Made by a program: the position numbers and the translations under genes | Notes under the pieces: model-generated | The model's input: only the letters and a program-made list of their open reading frames with translations | Told to the model about the DNA's origin: nothing | Database searches by the model: none | Assembly: GCA_003956705.1 (NCBI GenBank) | Contig: QZCP01000623.1 | Coordinates: 4,096-68,095, forward strand | DNA length: 64,000 nt | Source of the DNA: Brevipalpus yothersi | Lineage: Eukaryota; Arthropoda; Arachnida; Trombidiformes; Tenuipalpidae | Direction of reading: 5' to 3' | In this document: positions 12,603-24,900 of the stretch, in pieces | Numbering within the stretch: the first letter of the stretch is position 1 | How the letters are laid out: each line of letters begins with the position of its first letter

Positions 12603-12827
12603 GTTTTTCCTTAGTTTATTAGACAAAAACAAAAAATCAATTCCTGAACTTTTAGTAAAGAAATTCAGGCAAAACACGTATCAAAAAAATAAGCTACCAT
12701 ATCCCACTGTTAATATGAACCATCCACCGGATTAGAGTAACATTGTTGTGAAAAATTCTCCTAAATTATTTCAGAGTTTCTGGAACCAGACAGTGAAACG
12801 AATTCAATCATATCCCTCATAGTTCAA

Positions 12828-12833
12828 AATAAA
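12828..12833 (+). terminator. Poly(A) signal AATAAA, glycine-rich gene
   Basis: The first canonical AATAAA after the stop codon at 12602, about 226 bases downstream, on the coding strand. Confidence 0.45.
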
Positions 12834-15800
12834 TACCATTCTATTTGATCAGGAAATGACCATTATCTCTCAAGTTTTTTCGCATGATTCAACTAAATTT
12901 GAAAAATTTCCTCCTCTCTTTCTCTGTTGAAGAAAGAACTGTGAAGAAATTATTTAACGAGTAAACACATGTACATTGTATTTTCGAAAAAGGAGTTGAT
13001 TTCAAAACTCTATCTCAATCTCTTTCTCATGGTAAGATAGAATCTCAAGTGATATTCAAGAAGCAATTTAAATTTGTCTCAAAATATGATGGATATGAAA
13101 GCTGAACGTCAAATAGAATCACAAATACTTTTCAGAGGATATCTTTATATTGAAAATGTGAGATAGAAGAAGATTTCTCTCATCAGTTTCTCCATGAAGA
13201 AGAGAATAATACATTATAGATCATAATTAGTTTGTAAGATTCAGCAAGAAGATAAAAATTAGACGTACCGAACTGCAGTTAATAATTATCGGAATCGTTC
13301 TTTTGGGGGAGGAATTGAATATTGCCTAGTTAAGCACACCACCGATTAGTGAAAGTTTCGAGTACTGATTGTGTTCCTAGGCACCATTCATGTCTTTTTA
13401 ATAAATAAATTGAGTTTGGAACTGGAAATGAGCCAATCAATAAGTTATAATGAAAAGGAAATCGTTTAAATTTTGGAGAATTATTAGAAACGATTGTTTC
13501 AGTTTAAAACTAGTGGAATTTCGTTTGAATTTGATTATTTGATATAGAAACCTGAATTCTCAACAAATTCTCTCTTATTCTTTAGGTTGTAGATTATATT
13601 TTCCGAGAATTCAGGTGCATATATCAGATAATTAATTTTTCACTATATTCGAATTATCATAAACATGATGAAAAAGTTTCTAGATCCATCCAATAGACTA
13701 TGATTGAAACCTAGTGTTTTTCTCATTTTGATCGATGTTTGATTGATATTGATTCATGTTGTCTTCATTTTGATTCACGGTACCAAGGACAATTTTTTGA
13801 CCTCAACCGTTGGTTTCATTTTGATTTGTGTTCGTCCAAATTTGACTCATGTATGTTTTCATTTTGCTTTGACTGTATTAGGTTCTTTTTCTAATTAAAA
13901 CACATAGAGAATGATATCCTCCCCTCTTAAATTCTTATTCTCAGTTTTTGACAGCCAAGTGCATTTATTTTACTGAAAATTGCTCAAGGAATCATTTAAT
14001 CTCGCAATAATATCTCAAAAAGTTGGTAAAATCCAGCGAATTTTTTTCTTCATGGTTCCTTTGGTCAAAAATTTACTCCTAAAGCATGGAAAAATTCATT
14101 CAAATCGATTTATAACTCGAATAATACCTACTTCATGATGGTTTTTATCCGTTTACCTGTCAAGCTTCGAATCACAATGATTATAAACTTGAGGAGGTAT
14201 TGCATTTGAAATTCTGATACATTTTACCTCAAACATTTTATCAATCTATGCTAACTAGAATTTACTGCATAATTTTTGGCCATATTCAGAAAGTTCATTT
14301 TACTAATAATGAAAGTTCTATTTGCAAGTCAGCTTAAGCAACTTCTTCAAGTTCTACTGTTTGATTTTTAAGAAAAGCTTAGTTCAGCAACATGAATGAA
14401 TTTTAGAGCAAAGTTTTTCTATTAACCACACAGCAATTGAGCAATTCCGACGTGAACATTGTCCTCGATACTCATATACGCTGGACTTCGATTTCATGGT
14501 TCATCCTCTTGGAGTCTTTTCTCCATCCTCCATTCATTCCGTAAATGGTATAGCTCAGTCAAGGTTCGTTAATGATTGAAGATTTTTAGAAACTATCAAT
14601 CTCACGGTCTCTATCAGAAGAGATGATGGCAAAGTGAGTTGGTTGGAAAAGAAATTTGACCAAAAGTTCGATCCTCTCGATATGGATAATAGGGATTATA
14701 ATTTTGTCATTTAAATTATAGGAATGTTATCAAAAATAGAAAGAATAGAAAATTGAGCTGTTGTTCATCAGTTCATCATGTCACTCTCGAAAAATCCACC
14801 GTACCTAAGGAGATATCAATTGTTCGTTCCGAATTTTCTTTCCCAAAATGAAATAATTCCGAATCAGCTTCGTCGGTGACCTCCTCCTCAGCTTCTCAAC
14901 TCTCATTACTTCCATTGAATGGTTAACAAACTTTCAAGAACACGCGCGCGCTGAAATATCATTGATAACTATACTCAAAGCCCTTATTTGGTTAAAAAAC
15001 CTCCAAACTCCCTACACAATATCATGTCCATACCTAATAGGAAGATGAAGAAAAAAAAGTAAGGAGGAAGCAGCTACCAACATCTTCGATTCTTTTCCGC
15101 AGACATTAGTTAAAATATTTTGCGATGAAAAATATTGGAAGGTATGAAAATAAATTTATCATCGATACCAGCTGCCAAGGAATGGCACTCATCAGTGTCT
15201 CTCAGTTCTAATCGAGTATTCAGCGAATTCGAGGAAAATGAAAGGAAATGAGTTAAGTATTTCGGATAGGAGATGAGCAAAGAGATTGTTAGAAATAGAT
15301 AGAAAATCTCATAAAAAACTTTTCCACTATTCCAATTGTGATTCTCAACTATTCTGACAAACCTTTTCGATAAGCCTGTCATCACCTTCGAAAATAGTGT
15401 TCTAATACCGTTAGATAGATCAAATTTCGTTTCCTATTCGATTGGCTGGATTCGAGTACGGCACCAGGGGGCGTATTGCCCATATTTTTAACAACAAATT
15501 CTAATCATCATCATCATCATCAAGCATCTCTAAAGCAATTTTGTGACTTGATTTTGAATTGCTGTTTGATTGTTATTATCATTACATCCGATTATGAGTT
15601 ATTTTGTGCTTATTTTCACTTCCTTCCAACAGCCTTACCAAAGTGGTTGATTAAATTTTTTTTCTCCTCTCTTCTCTTACTCTCTCTCTTACCATCTACG
15701 CATTGCTGATTGGTGTGTCCACATTTATTTTTTCATCAATTGTGTGTATGTGTGTTTGTGGATATACTTCATGATGTACATCAACATTTTGATCTAAATT

Positions 15801-16090
15801 ATTGTGAAGATAGGGAGAGAGAGGAATTGTGATGATTTTCACATCAAGTCGAAGGATCGACTTGGACATCTCCATCACTTGTAAATGATCGGTGTAAAAG
15901 TTAGAATAGGAAATAGATTGGATACCTACTTCGAAAAGGTATTCATCGTTTCCAATTTCAGGCCAATTATACAAATCAGTTTGTTTTCTTCACCAAAACA
16001 CTTTTATTACAACCGAATTTGAGACCAGTGATTTGGTTCCCTCTCTCTGTCTCACAAACACATCCTTCCTTTTCCAAGTGATCTAGCATC
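12834..16090. other. Large AT-rich intergenic region
   Basis: No coding exon was recognised. A degenerate tandem-like stretch at about 13725-13880 repeats TTTTGATT..TGTT-type words. A run of CATCAT occurs near 15505, and pyrimidine tracts near 15660. The upstream exons of the Patronin gene, if any, could lie here, but I looked for a calponin-homology-type exon and saw none. Confidence 0.45.
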
Positions 16091-19059
16091 ATGGGATCAG
16101 GGTCACGTCTAGAGGATTACTATCACCGTATTGGTGAACCGTCACCCACGACTGTGACCAGTCGAACGTCTTCATCATCCAATGATTTATCTAGTGATGA
16201 CCAAATAAGAACTCAAGTGCTCAATGTTAGAATGAGTTTAGCTGAGAAGAGAGCTCAAATGGAACAAGAGAGAAGGATGAACGATGATCTTGCCAGAGAA
16301 AGATGGGACGCTATCAAGCGAGGAGCCTTCCTTCAAGCAGTTGGTGGCAGTCGCAGGAATGTATCTCAAGATGGACACTATGTTGATAGATATGCATACG
16401 CTACCGGTGGAGATCATGAGGATGATCATGATGAATATATCGCTAGTGTTCATCATCATAAACATGATCAAACAGAAGAAGATGCAGATGATGAGGACGA
16501 CCAATCTTTCCAATTGCACCAGCTATCATCTGAATCTTATTCGAGATGCTCTAATCCTCCCAATAATCATCATACTTCCTCTAGTAGTAATGTTTATCGC
16601 AATTATGATTATGAAGATTTGAATGGTCATCAGAACAGATCAGATAAACATGATTACCACAAGAGAAATGATTCTCCTGATCGGAGAGGCTCCTACAACC
16701 AGTCACCTGAACTGTCTCGATCAGCGTCTTCCTCATCTTCCTCCTCAACAACAAGTGATGAAGATCGACATGATGAAGATGAATTAGATCGTCGAGAATC
16801 ATCTGAAAATATAGATCACAGAGATTTCAAAAATCTTCCAACAGCATCGAGGATGACCAGTAAAGAGAGGGCAGAGAAAACTTATTCAAATACTTCAAAT
16901 CTAGATAAGGAGGACGAAACGGTTCCAGAATATACCTGTGAGAAAGGATTTTTCATTTCATTTGCTGATGATAAAATGCCTAAGCCTAAGCCTCCTGTTT
17001 TGAGGCCTAAAAACATACGAGCTGTAACTGTGGGTAAAGATAGACGTCTCAGCGGCAGTAGAACTGATCTAAACAATTCAAATCATCACCAAACTTCACA
17101 CCATCCTCATCATCGTTTGAGCAAAAATGACAGGTCTTCTTCTTCACTACTCAGTCACTCTGGATCCAAGATCAAAGATAAAGACTTTGCTTCCAATGAT
17201 TCCGACTCAATACCTTTCATGTTGAACTCTAGTGAATCATCCAAAGTGGAATCCAATGATGATGTTGACAGCACTAGATACTCCAGTCATGTCTCTCCAT
17301 CTCCACTCGCAAGCTCCGATCTATTCTCATCTGAGGCCCCTAATACCAAATCATCTAACGTTTCTCATCAGAATATTGAATCAGCACCTCTTCAGAAATC
17401 TAAGTCCACTCCCATCCCGAGCGAAGGCTTCGTTATCGGAGCAGATACCTTGAATATGGACCCAATTTCTGAGCTTGAGATGGCTAGAAAGAAAGAAATG
17501 ATCATCATGCAATCTTTGCAACGTAAAGCTGATCATGAAGCCAAATTAAGAGCAAAAAAATTAGAAATAGAAAAAAGATGTGATTTAGAGAGGTAAGCCG
17601 CATAACTCCTCCCTCCTAATGTTCTATTTCAAAGCTTGTGATGGGAAGTTTTTCTGTCTTTCGACATTGACGCTTTAATCTTAATTTCGATTCTTTGTTC
17701 GAATTTCTAATGCTTGCCTTTTTGTTCCTCTTAACTCCTTAGACAAGAACAAGAGCTAAAAGCAAGAAAAAAGGAGGAAGAAAGAATCAGAAGACAAATC
17801 ATTCTAGAGAAACATCGTCAAAGAAAAGCTCGATCGGATCCAGAAAAAGATGGAAATAGTTCTAATTTCTCTAACCTATCTTCTCGAGATTTGAGTCGTA
17901 ATAGTGGCACTATGTTGCTAGGTGTTCGTTCCCGCCCAAGACCATCATCCGGTACCAAGCCTCGGCCAAAGTCACTATATGTGAAAACATCTGATATGCA
18001 AGACTACACCTCTTTAGATCCAGGTTCTTCCCGTCTTGATAGCGACTCTGTTGATTCTAGTTATCCCCATTTCTCCTCAACTCTGGCCTTGAACTCATCA
18101 GGATCAATGAATAAGCCGAATTCTAGACCAGGATCATCTATGTCCAACTGTAACAATATGGTTAAAAGACTTCCATCTCCAACATCAAGATTACCTCAAA
18201 TTCCACCCTCACTGACGATGAACCGCTATCGTGGTCCTTCATCAGATGGAGCTTCAGATGCGGGATCTACTTTCTCAGAATATACTGGGCCCAAATTATA
18301 TGTTAAACCCGCTCAAAAGTCCAACAGAGGAATCATATTGAATGCAATTAATGTTGTCCTTGCTGGAGCTGTAAACAGCGATACCAAAAAGAAAGTTTTA
18401 GAGGTTCGTTTGATTCTTTTTTCTTTGCTTGTTCAGTTTCAGTAACTCTTTGATTTGGTGAACTTGGCTGAATTTCAATCATTCATGAAACCTTGGCCTG
18501 GCATAAATGATAGTTTCCAATGATCATTATTTCAAGCGCTTTTAACTTGGCGTTTTTTGTTTTGATGGAAGCATCAAAAACTCTCCTCTCAACATTTGCA
18601 TCTCACTTATAGCTATTGTATCGTTTGTTTCCTTAAATTATCTACAGGAAATCAACAATTCTGAAAGTAAACACTTTCTGATACTTTTCCGTGGGTCTGG
18701 TATGCAATTTCGTGGAATATATTCCTACAATCCAATTATTGAAGAAGTTGTTAGATTGCATGGTAGAGGACCTAAAATTGTTACTGATGATATGATGGAC
18801 AAATTTTACAAGTAAGTATCTCTTTTATTTGTGACCAGTAATTAAATCCTTTCACATTTTTCATTCGTCACAATATTTTGATTATTCTATTAATTTTCTA
18901 ACACCTCTTATTCATAATTCTTCCAGATATAATTGCGGTGGAAGAAACTTCAATGAGGTCCTCACGAAACACCTCACCGTCACCATTGATGCCTTTACTA
19001 TTCACAATACTCTATGGTCTGGTAAAAGAGCTATGCCTGCCAAAACGGACTCTTCATGA
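16091..19059 (+). CDS. Patronin/CAMSAP-like microtubule minus-end protein with CKK domain, 4 exons
   Basis: Exons 16091-17592, 17743-18403, 18648-18811 and 18927-19059 sum to 820 codons including the stop (819 residues). The C-terminal ~130 residues form a CKK domain, the microtubule-binding module that defines CAMSAP/Nezha/Patronin: PAQKSNRGIILNAINVVLAG, then HFLILFRGSGMQFRGIYSYN, GPKIVTDDMMDKFYKYN and VDAFTIHNTLWSGKR. Before it are Ser/Asp/His-rich disordered sequence and a charged coiled coil spanning the exon 1-2 junction (EMARKKEMIIMQSLQRKADH; RQEQELKARKKEEERIRR). The family caps and protects free microtubule minus ends. The N-terminal calponin-homology domain usual in CAMSAPs is not present downstream of this ATG; the site CTAG just before the ATG could be an acceptor joining distant 5' exons. 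The exon 2 donor is GTTCGT. AATAAA follows at 19122. Confidence 0.9.
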
Positions 19060-19121
19060 GTGTTCCACTCATTTTATTCTTCTGCCTCTTACTCAAAAAA
19101 AATCATTAGATATTGTTTAAG

Positions 19122-19127
19122 AATAAA
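19122..19127 (+). terminator. Poly(A) signal AATAAA, Patronin-like gene
   Basis: AATAAATAAAT lies 63 bases after the stop codon at 19059, well placed for 3' end formation. Confidence 0.6.
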
Positions 19128-19627
19128 TAAATGAATTATTATTGGTAATTAATTTTATCCAAAACACCAACTCACAATTATTTATTTCAATGAAAAAAAC
19201 ATTCAAGACCATCTCCTACAATTTTCTCACCTCCTAATCAAAGCAATTAGGTGTCATAATTTCAGATTCAAATGATCGCAAACGCTTTTCTTCACAAGTT
19301 CTAAATCAGAACAATTTTCACGATTCACAAAATAAGAATAGAATCATTTCCAGATGACAGCACCAGCAGAGGGGGGAAAAAAAGCAATGCGAATCGGATG
19401 ATCATCACACTTGTGTTCATTTAAAAACCTTCTCATGATTCTTGTATCATGAGTTGAGCTGTTTACACGAGAGACGCGAAAAAAATGTATTTTGAAAGTA
19501 TTTTGCTTTGTGATTTTTATCTTGTCTGATCTTTTTTGTTTCCTCTCATTTTGTGTAGGTTTATCGCCTGTGAGCTTCACTGTGTTTATCGTATGGATCA
19601 AAGTTAGCTTGTGTATTGTGAACAAAG

Positions 19628-20744
19628 ATGACCATAATGAATAATAATGAGGAGTTTGGGAAGCCTCCTAACAAAGGCCCAACATCAGTCAGTAACCTTT
19701 CCTCCATGATCTGTTCTCCACCATCACCAGTATCTTCACTAAAGAGTGCTAAATACCTATTGGGTACACTCTTATTAGTCTATCTTATTTTTGCATACCT
19801 TGTATTTGTTAATTTTCCAAAGCTTTCCGATGATGAGAAGGCTACTATCAAATTACCAAAGAATAAGGAAGAAGTTCGTCATCTCGCATCAGTATTGGTC
19901 AAATATCGTGATGATAATTACATTGTAATGTTTGCCGCCATTCTTCTTCTATACATATTTTTACAATCATTCGCTATTCCTGGATCTATCATGTTAAGCG
20001 TCCTGTCTGGCTGTTTATTTCCAATACCTTTGGCCTTGTTTCTCATCTGTTTTGTGAGTATCGGCTACAACATGGCTCATTCATTCATGGCCACACTTCA
20101 CCTCATTTTCATTCCTCTCTCGCTCTCCTACATCTCCCTTCATCTTGAGCCATTTTTTCCCCTCATCACTTTTATGAATCGTCCTCAAGCTAACTTGCTT
20201 TCTTTCTCTCTTTCTCTCTTCCTCTTTTCTCCTCTCTCATCCCTTCCTCCTCCATCCTGATGATGCTTCCTGCTCCTCCACTGACTGGGAAATTCTCTCT
20301 CTTTCTCTCTTTCTCTCTTTCTCTCTTTCTCTCTTCAATTCACAGTGTTCTGCGACTGGAGCCTCGATCTGTTATTGTATCTCATATTGTTTTGGACGCA
20401 AATTGGTTCTCAAGTACTTTCCAGAGCGCGCCGCCGAGTATCGCTTGAAAGTCGCCAAAAATAGGCCGTGCCTTCTCTCATACCTTCTTTTTCTTAGAAT
20501 AACCCCAATCGTACCAAACTGGGTTATAAATCTCGTTTCACCACTTATTGATGTTCCTTTCGCAACTTTTTTCTGGGCTACATTCCTTGGTGTTGCGCCA
20601 CCATCCTTTTTACATATTCAAACCGTTAAATCTCTTCAAAATTATGTGAACAGTGAATCAGAGCAGTCTAGTTTTACTAATTTGTTAGTTATTATGTTAT
20701 GTGCTTTTTTTGCTCTGATACCAGCTCTTTTCAAGCGAAGTTAA
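19628..20744 (+). CDS. TMEM41B: Transmembrane protein 41B-like VTT/DedA-domain protein, 2 exons
   Basis: Exons 19628-20053 and 20346-20744 join in frame to 274 residues. The family are ER scramblases needed for autophagosome formation and lipid mobilisation. A first membrane helix (LLGTLLLVYLIFAYLVFV) follows a cytosolic tail. The VTT core is clear: FLQSFAIPGSIMLSVLSGCL, then CSATGASICYCISYCFGR across the splice junction, and LRITPIVPNWVINLVSPLID with FLGVAPPSFLHIQ. A last hydrophobic helix (LLVIMLCAFFALIPALF) ends near the C-terminus. It matches TMEM41B better than TMEM41A in the proline/arginine motif, by eye. The length suits the family. The intron ends in an unusual CTCTCTTT microsatellite directly before the acceptor. 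Confidence 0.93.
20294..20334 (+). repeat. CTCTCTTT microsatellite at intron 3' end
   Basis: About five copies of the 8-base unit CTCTCTTT, ending 11 bases before the AG acceptor at 20345. It lies where the polypyrimidine tract of the TMEM41B intron should be. Confidence 0.85.
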
Positions 20745-21974
20745 CAAAAAATAGCCCTAGAAAATTACAATTGACTTCTTGTTTCTTGATTACTTTCCCG
20801 TCATTTATTGCCCTCTGCTCGTGGAGTCCGTCTGAACCAGCTCTCTCGTGATCTTATTCGATCACAACACCACTTGGTTCACATTATCATTCGATCTCAG
20901 AAGCACTTTAGGACACATAAGCTTTACCGATCAGGCTATCTACAGGATCTTCATGATTATGATTTCGTCATGAATGATGTTTATATCCTTCTACTTCGTC
21001 ATTGCTAGCTGGTGATGCTCTGGCGTCATCATCAAGATTTGCAAGAAAAACTAACTACTTGATTTGCTATGCACTTACAGAGAGATGAGATGAATTAATT
21101 CTCAACGAGTGAGTGTTGAGGCAGAAGATTTAGTGAGAAGATTGTTCATGGTTAAAGCTGACTGTAACAATCTTCCGGAAAAATTGATTAAACTAATCAA
21201 ACCTCTATTCTCGAGATGAAAACCGGAAGGTATGCGTGAGTGATAGAACGTGAGAAGATTTTCCATAATTATAATCAATGATGATCACCAGAGGATATTT
21301 CTAGTTTCTCAGCAGAAAATCTTAGTATGGATAATGTATCGATATATTCATCTTGCAATTCTTCAAATAATTTCAAAACTATGGTATTTCACCAGTCGTT
21401 TGGAGAGCAGCCGGAAGAGAGATGAATGCAACTATTTCATTAAGAAACAAACTTAGCCTTCCAGACATGGGAGCAAATGAGAGTGGATAAAAGTGAAACT
21501 GAAGAGGGCCAGATTCGGAGAGATGGATAGATGGATGAGGAAGAGAGAGAGAGAGAGAGAGAGAGAGCAAAGTGGATGAGATAGCCGCTACAATCTTCAT
21601 GTTCTGTTCCCTTTTTCGCCCTCCTTCTGCTTCAGGATCGATCGATTTCGTGAGGCATCCTCTCTGTGAAGGAGAGGATTTGAATACATCTCATTCCATT
21701 TCACTCCATCTTGTCCACATTATCAAAGTAACCATTGATTCATCCTTGTGTGAAATTGAAAGTGTTATTGTTATATTGTTCGATTTTTGTTAGCGGCTTA
21801 ATCATCATGATGCTTTAATTCATGAAATAATTTTTTCCTAGTGGCTCTATACACTTCCTTTTTCGAGGATTGTCCATTTCTTTTTTCATCATGAAACTGT
21901 GAGAATTTTGATTGTCAATAAGAACTCATTCATCATTTGATGGTATAATTTCTGGTCATTTCTCCACCAGAATT
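20745..21974. other. Spacer between TMEM41B and UNC79
   Basis: No gene recognised. It holds the 3' end of the TMEM41B transcript and the promoter and leader of UNC79. A GA microsatellite sits at about 21542-21567. Confidence 0.5.
21542..21567 (+). repeat. (GA)n microsatellite
   Basis: About 13 GA units in the spacer upstream of UNC79. Confidence 0.9.
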
Positions 21975-24900
21975 ATGGCCACTAAGGCAGCTACATGTGA
22001 GTAGAAAATTTTCGTCTCAATTTTGGCCACTCATTACTTTTTTTTCTCCTCGAAGTCGCTGCCAAAGTCCGTAGTCTCCAGGAATCTTGTAATCGAATAA
22101 CTAGCGGAGCTTTTCCACAGCCATCGGCAACTGATATTATTAGTACGCTCAAATTTTTTTCTCAAGCACTCTTAAGGTAGGAAAATTTGGATTCTTTATG
22201 AAAAAATTCAGGGTTTAAGGGAGCATTTTGACGATTCTCTTGCTGATTGTATATTCATCAATATTCGATATTTAATCTTCTGAAATAGCGTTCTGAAAGA
22301 TGTTTCGAGTATGTCCATGGAAGTTATTCGTGCCCCCGAAAAAGATCATCAGCGAACATCAACCTTTCCAAGTTTAGATTATACTGGATTGTATAATTCG
22401 CTTGTTCAGTTACTAGAAATACTTCCCCAGCTTCAGACCGGTATTCAGAGTAAGTTAAAATATTCGAGTGTCCACTATTTTTTTTGAATACCACTTTTTC
22501 ATTTCATAGCTGTTGGTCAAACTCTACTCCATACACTCTCCTGCTTGGTTCCCTTTCTCGAACATGAATACATGGACACATTGCCTTATATTGTGGCCTC
22601 ATCGATGGCCATTTTGCCTAGTGCCCTTCACAAAGACCTATTGGACATGTTATGCTATACTTTGTTGCCTTCAACGATCAGTAAGTGAATCATGAGAATG
22701 TGACAAGAGATCACTAATTCATTTTTATTCCCCTCACAGTGGATAAATCTGGCTTTGATAATCAGAACTACACCAATATATCAGTGTCTGCCATAATGAT
22801 GATGGTGTTTTTCTATACTGATAGTCCCTCTTACTATACTCAGTTAACCGAAACTCTGATGAAACTCAAGGAAGACGTTGTTAAAGATCTCTTCTGTGTG
22901 ATCGCTCATGGTACAGTGAAAGCTCGTTGTCCAGCCGTTGAATTACTCTTCCAATACTGGCCTGAGTTGAACCCAAGTCCATTGGATCGTAAATTTTTAT
23001 CAGAAAAGCATATGTCATGGTCTCCTTTAGCATGTCAGCATGAAAATTGTGCCAGTAGTATGAGCAAAGAAGCGGTCAAAATGTGTCTTGACCATACGAT
23101 TGCCATCGGTTCCGGTGATCGGCCTCCACCTCTTTTAGTTTGCATCGAATGTGCCGATCAAATACACAAGACACAAGGACATCCAACTCTTGTTGACATT
23201 CTATTGCCATTGGAAGATATTTCATACACTTGTGTCAATCAATCGTGCAAAGCTTCAATTGCTCAAAAAATCGCCGTTTCAACTTGCTTCTCCGGAGAAT
23301 GTGTAAGCTTCAATTGTAATCGACCGGTTCGTTACTGTGCTCTATGTGACCAGCTGAAACATAGTACTCCAGAGGGTGAAAAGCATGTTGTCCATCGAAC
23401 AATATCTTCACCATGGAAAATGGATCCAGAAACTCAAAGCTATTTCGTGGAAGCAATTGTTAATCTTCTCAAAGAAGCTCAGCCAATTTCCGATAAGCCT
23501 GGCAAAGATACTCTGAGCCCCAGTCAATCATCCAACAAACTGGCGGGAACATACACCTTGCCAACGGATGAGAGTAACGGTAACATGGCTCTAGAAGAGA
23601 GACAGTTACTCAGTCGCTATGGAGTTTGGCTGATTATCAGTCTTTGCACTCCAAATGATGATACTCCAGAAGAGGTTCTCGGTCGTATGCTCAGTATGCT
23701 TTTCCAATGGTTTCATTACACTGCCTGTTTGCCGGATGATCAAGCTGGCAGTGCTCTTGAGCGTCTGAAGGGAGAATGTATACAAGGATGGCTGATGAAG
23801 GTGATGAAAAGTCATTTCCGCATCTTTTCCAACTGCCTACTGCCTCACCCTGCCGATTATGCTCGAGTGGGAGGTCACTGGGACAGTTGGCCTTCTCAGA
23901 CAAACCAAATCAAGGAAGGTTTCAAGCGATTACTTTGCTTGGTTCCTTATGATATCATTACAGCCAATGTTTGGAGTCACATCATGCCCTATTGGATGGA
24001 GTGTTTCCGTCATGAAGTGCCTGAACAAGAGCTCGCCGAATTGAAAATTCTATTAAGCAAAGTTCTCGATCCAGATCTTAGCCCTCTTGGATTAGATCCG
24101 AAGCAAATGTATGAATTTATCAGTATTCGTTTCAATAATACCACAGCACAAATACAAGAACAAGCACTTTACTGGATTCAGGTGAGTTTCTCGTTTTCGA
24201 TAGAATTAGCCCTGGAAATTCTCAGACACTCAATTTCCAATCCATAATCGTAATCATATTCTTACTTATCCAGATTCTGACGATGCTGGAAGTACCCGTT
24301 CCATTGAAGCTGTTGCTGTCGATGTTCGATTCTGGACTCAAATCACTTTCAGTTCAGGATCGTCAAGAAGTGCCTTATGCATCTATCAACAAAGTATCTA
24401 CACACCAGTTCACTTTGCCTGGTGAAACAAATAAAATAAAAGTCAGCGGTGACCAATTGTCTTCAGCTTCGATAACGGTTGGCCCTGATTCTTCTGGGGG
24501 ACAGCCTCCGATCAACGATAACAAACTTAACCTTACATGTTACATTTTGATGTTGGATATTTTGATCAAACAAATGGAACTACAAGATGTTAATGCACAT
24601 CGAGGCTTGGAGAATAATGATGCATTACCCGTTCTAAAACTTTTATTCAACATTCTCAAAGCTCCATGGTATGGAGCTCATAAGTGTGATAAAGTGAAAG
24701 ATTATAGCCTTATAAATGAACGGAAAGAAACTCAGCCTGTCCAGTGTAACTACTGTGAGATCACTGCAATCTGGTACCAATTGGCATTGATCATGATGGA
24801 ATACTTTTGTCCAGTAATGGAGGCCACCATGATTGATATGGCTTTCGAAACATCCAAGCCACTTCCAAGTATGACCAAAGTCAATATCTTTGGAACTCAA

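Noticed and set aside
13725..13880. Recurring TTTTGATT..TGTT words, possible tandem satellite
   Set aside because: Unit length and sequence vary too much to call a tandem repeat; noted only as low complexity.
15440..15475. GATTCGAGTACGGCACCAGG, which faintly resembles a tRNA B box on the minus strand
   Set aside because: No A box, acceptor stem or anticodon arm could be drawn around it.
15109..15974. Several ~90-codon frames upstream of the Patronin gene
   Set aside because: Considered as possible calponin-homology exons; none shows the expected pattern or good splice sites.
16238..16802. Antisense and +1-frame ORFs over the Patronin exon (Ile/Met/His-rich)
   Set aside because: Their composition mirrors the Asp/His/Ser-rich codons of the real exon; they are shadows.
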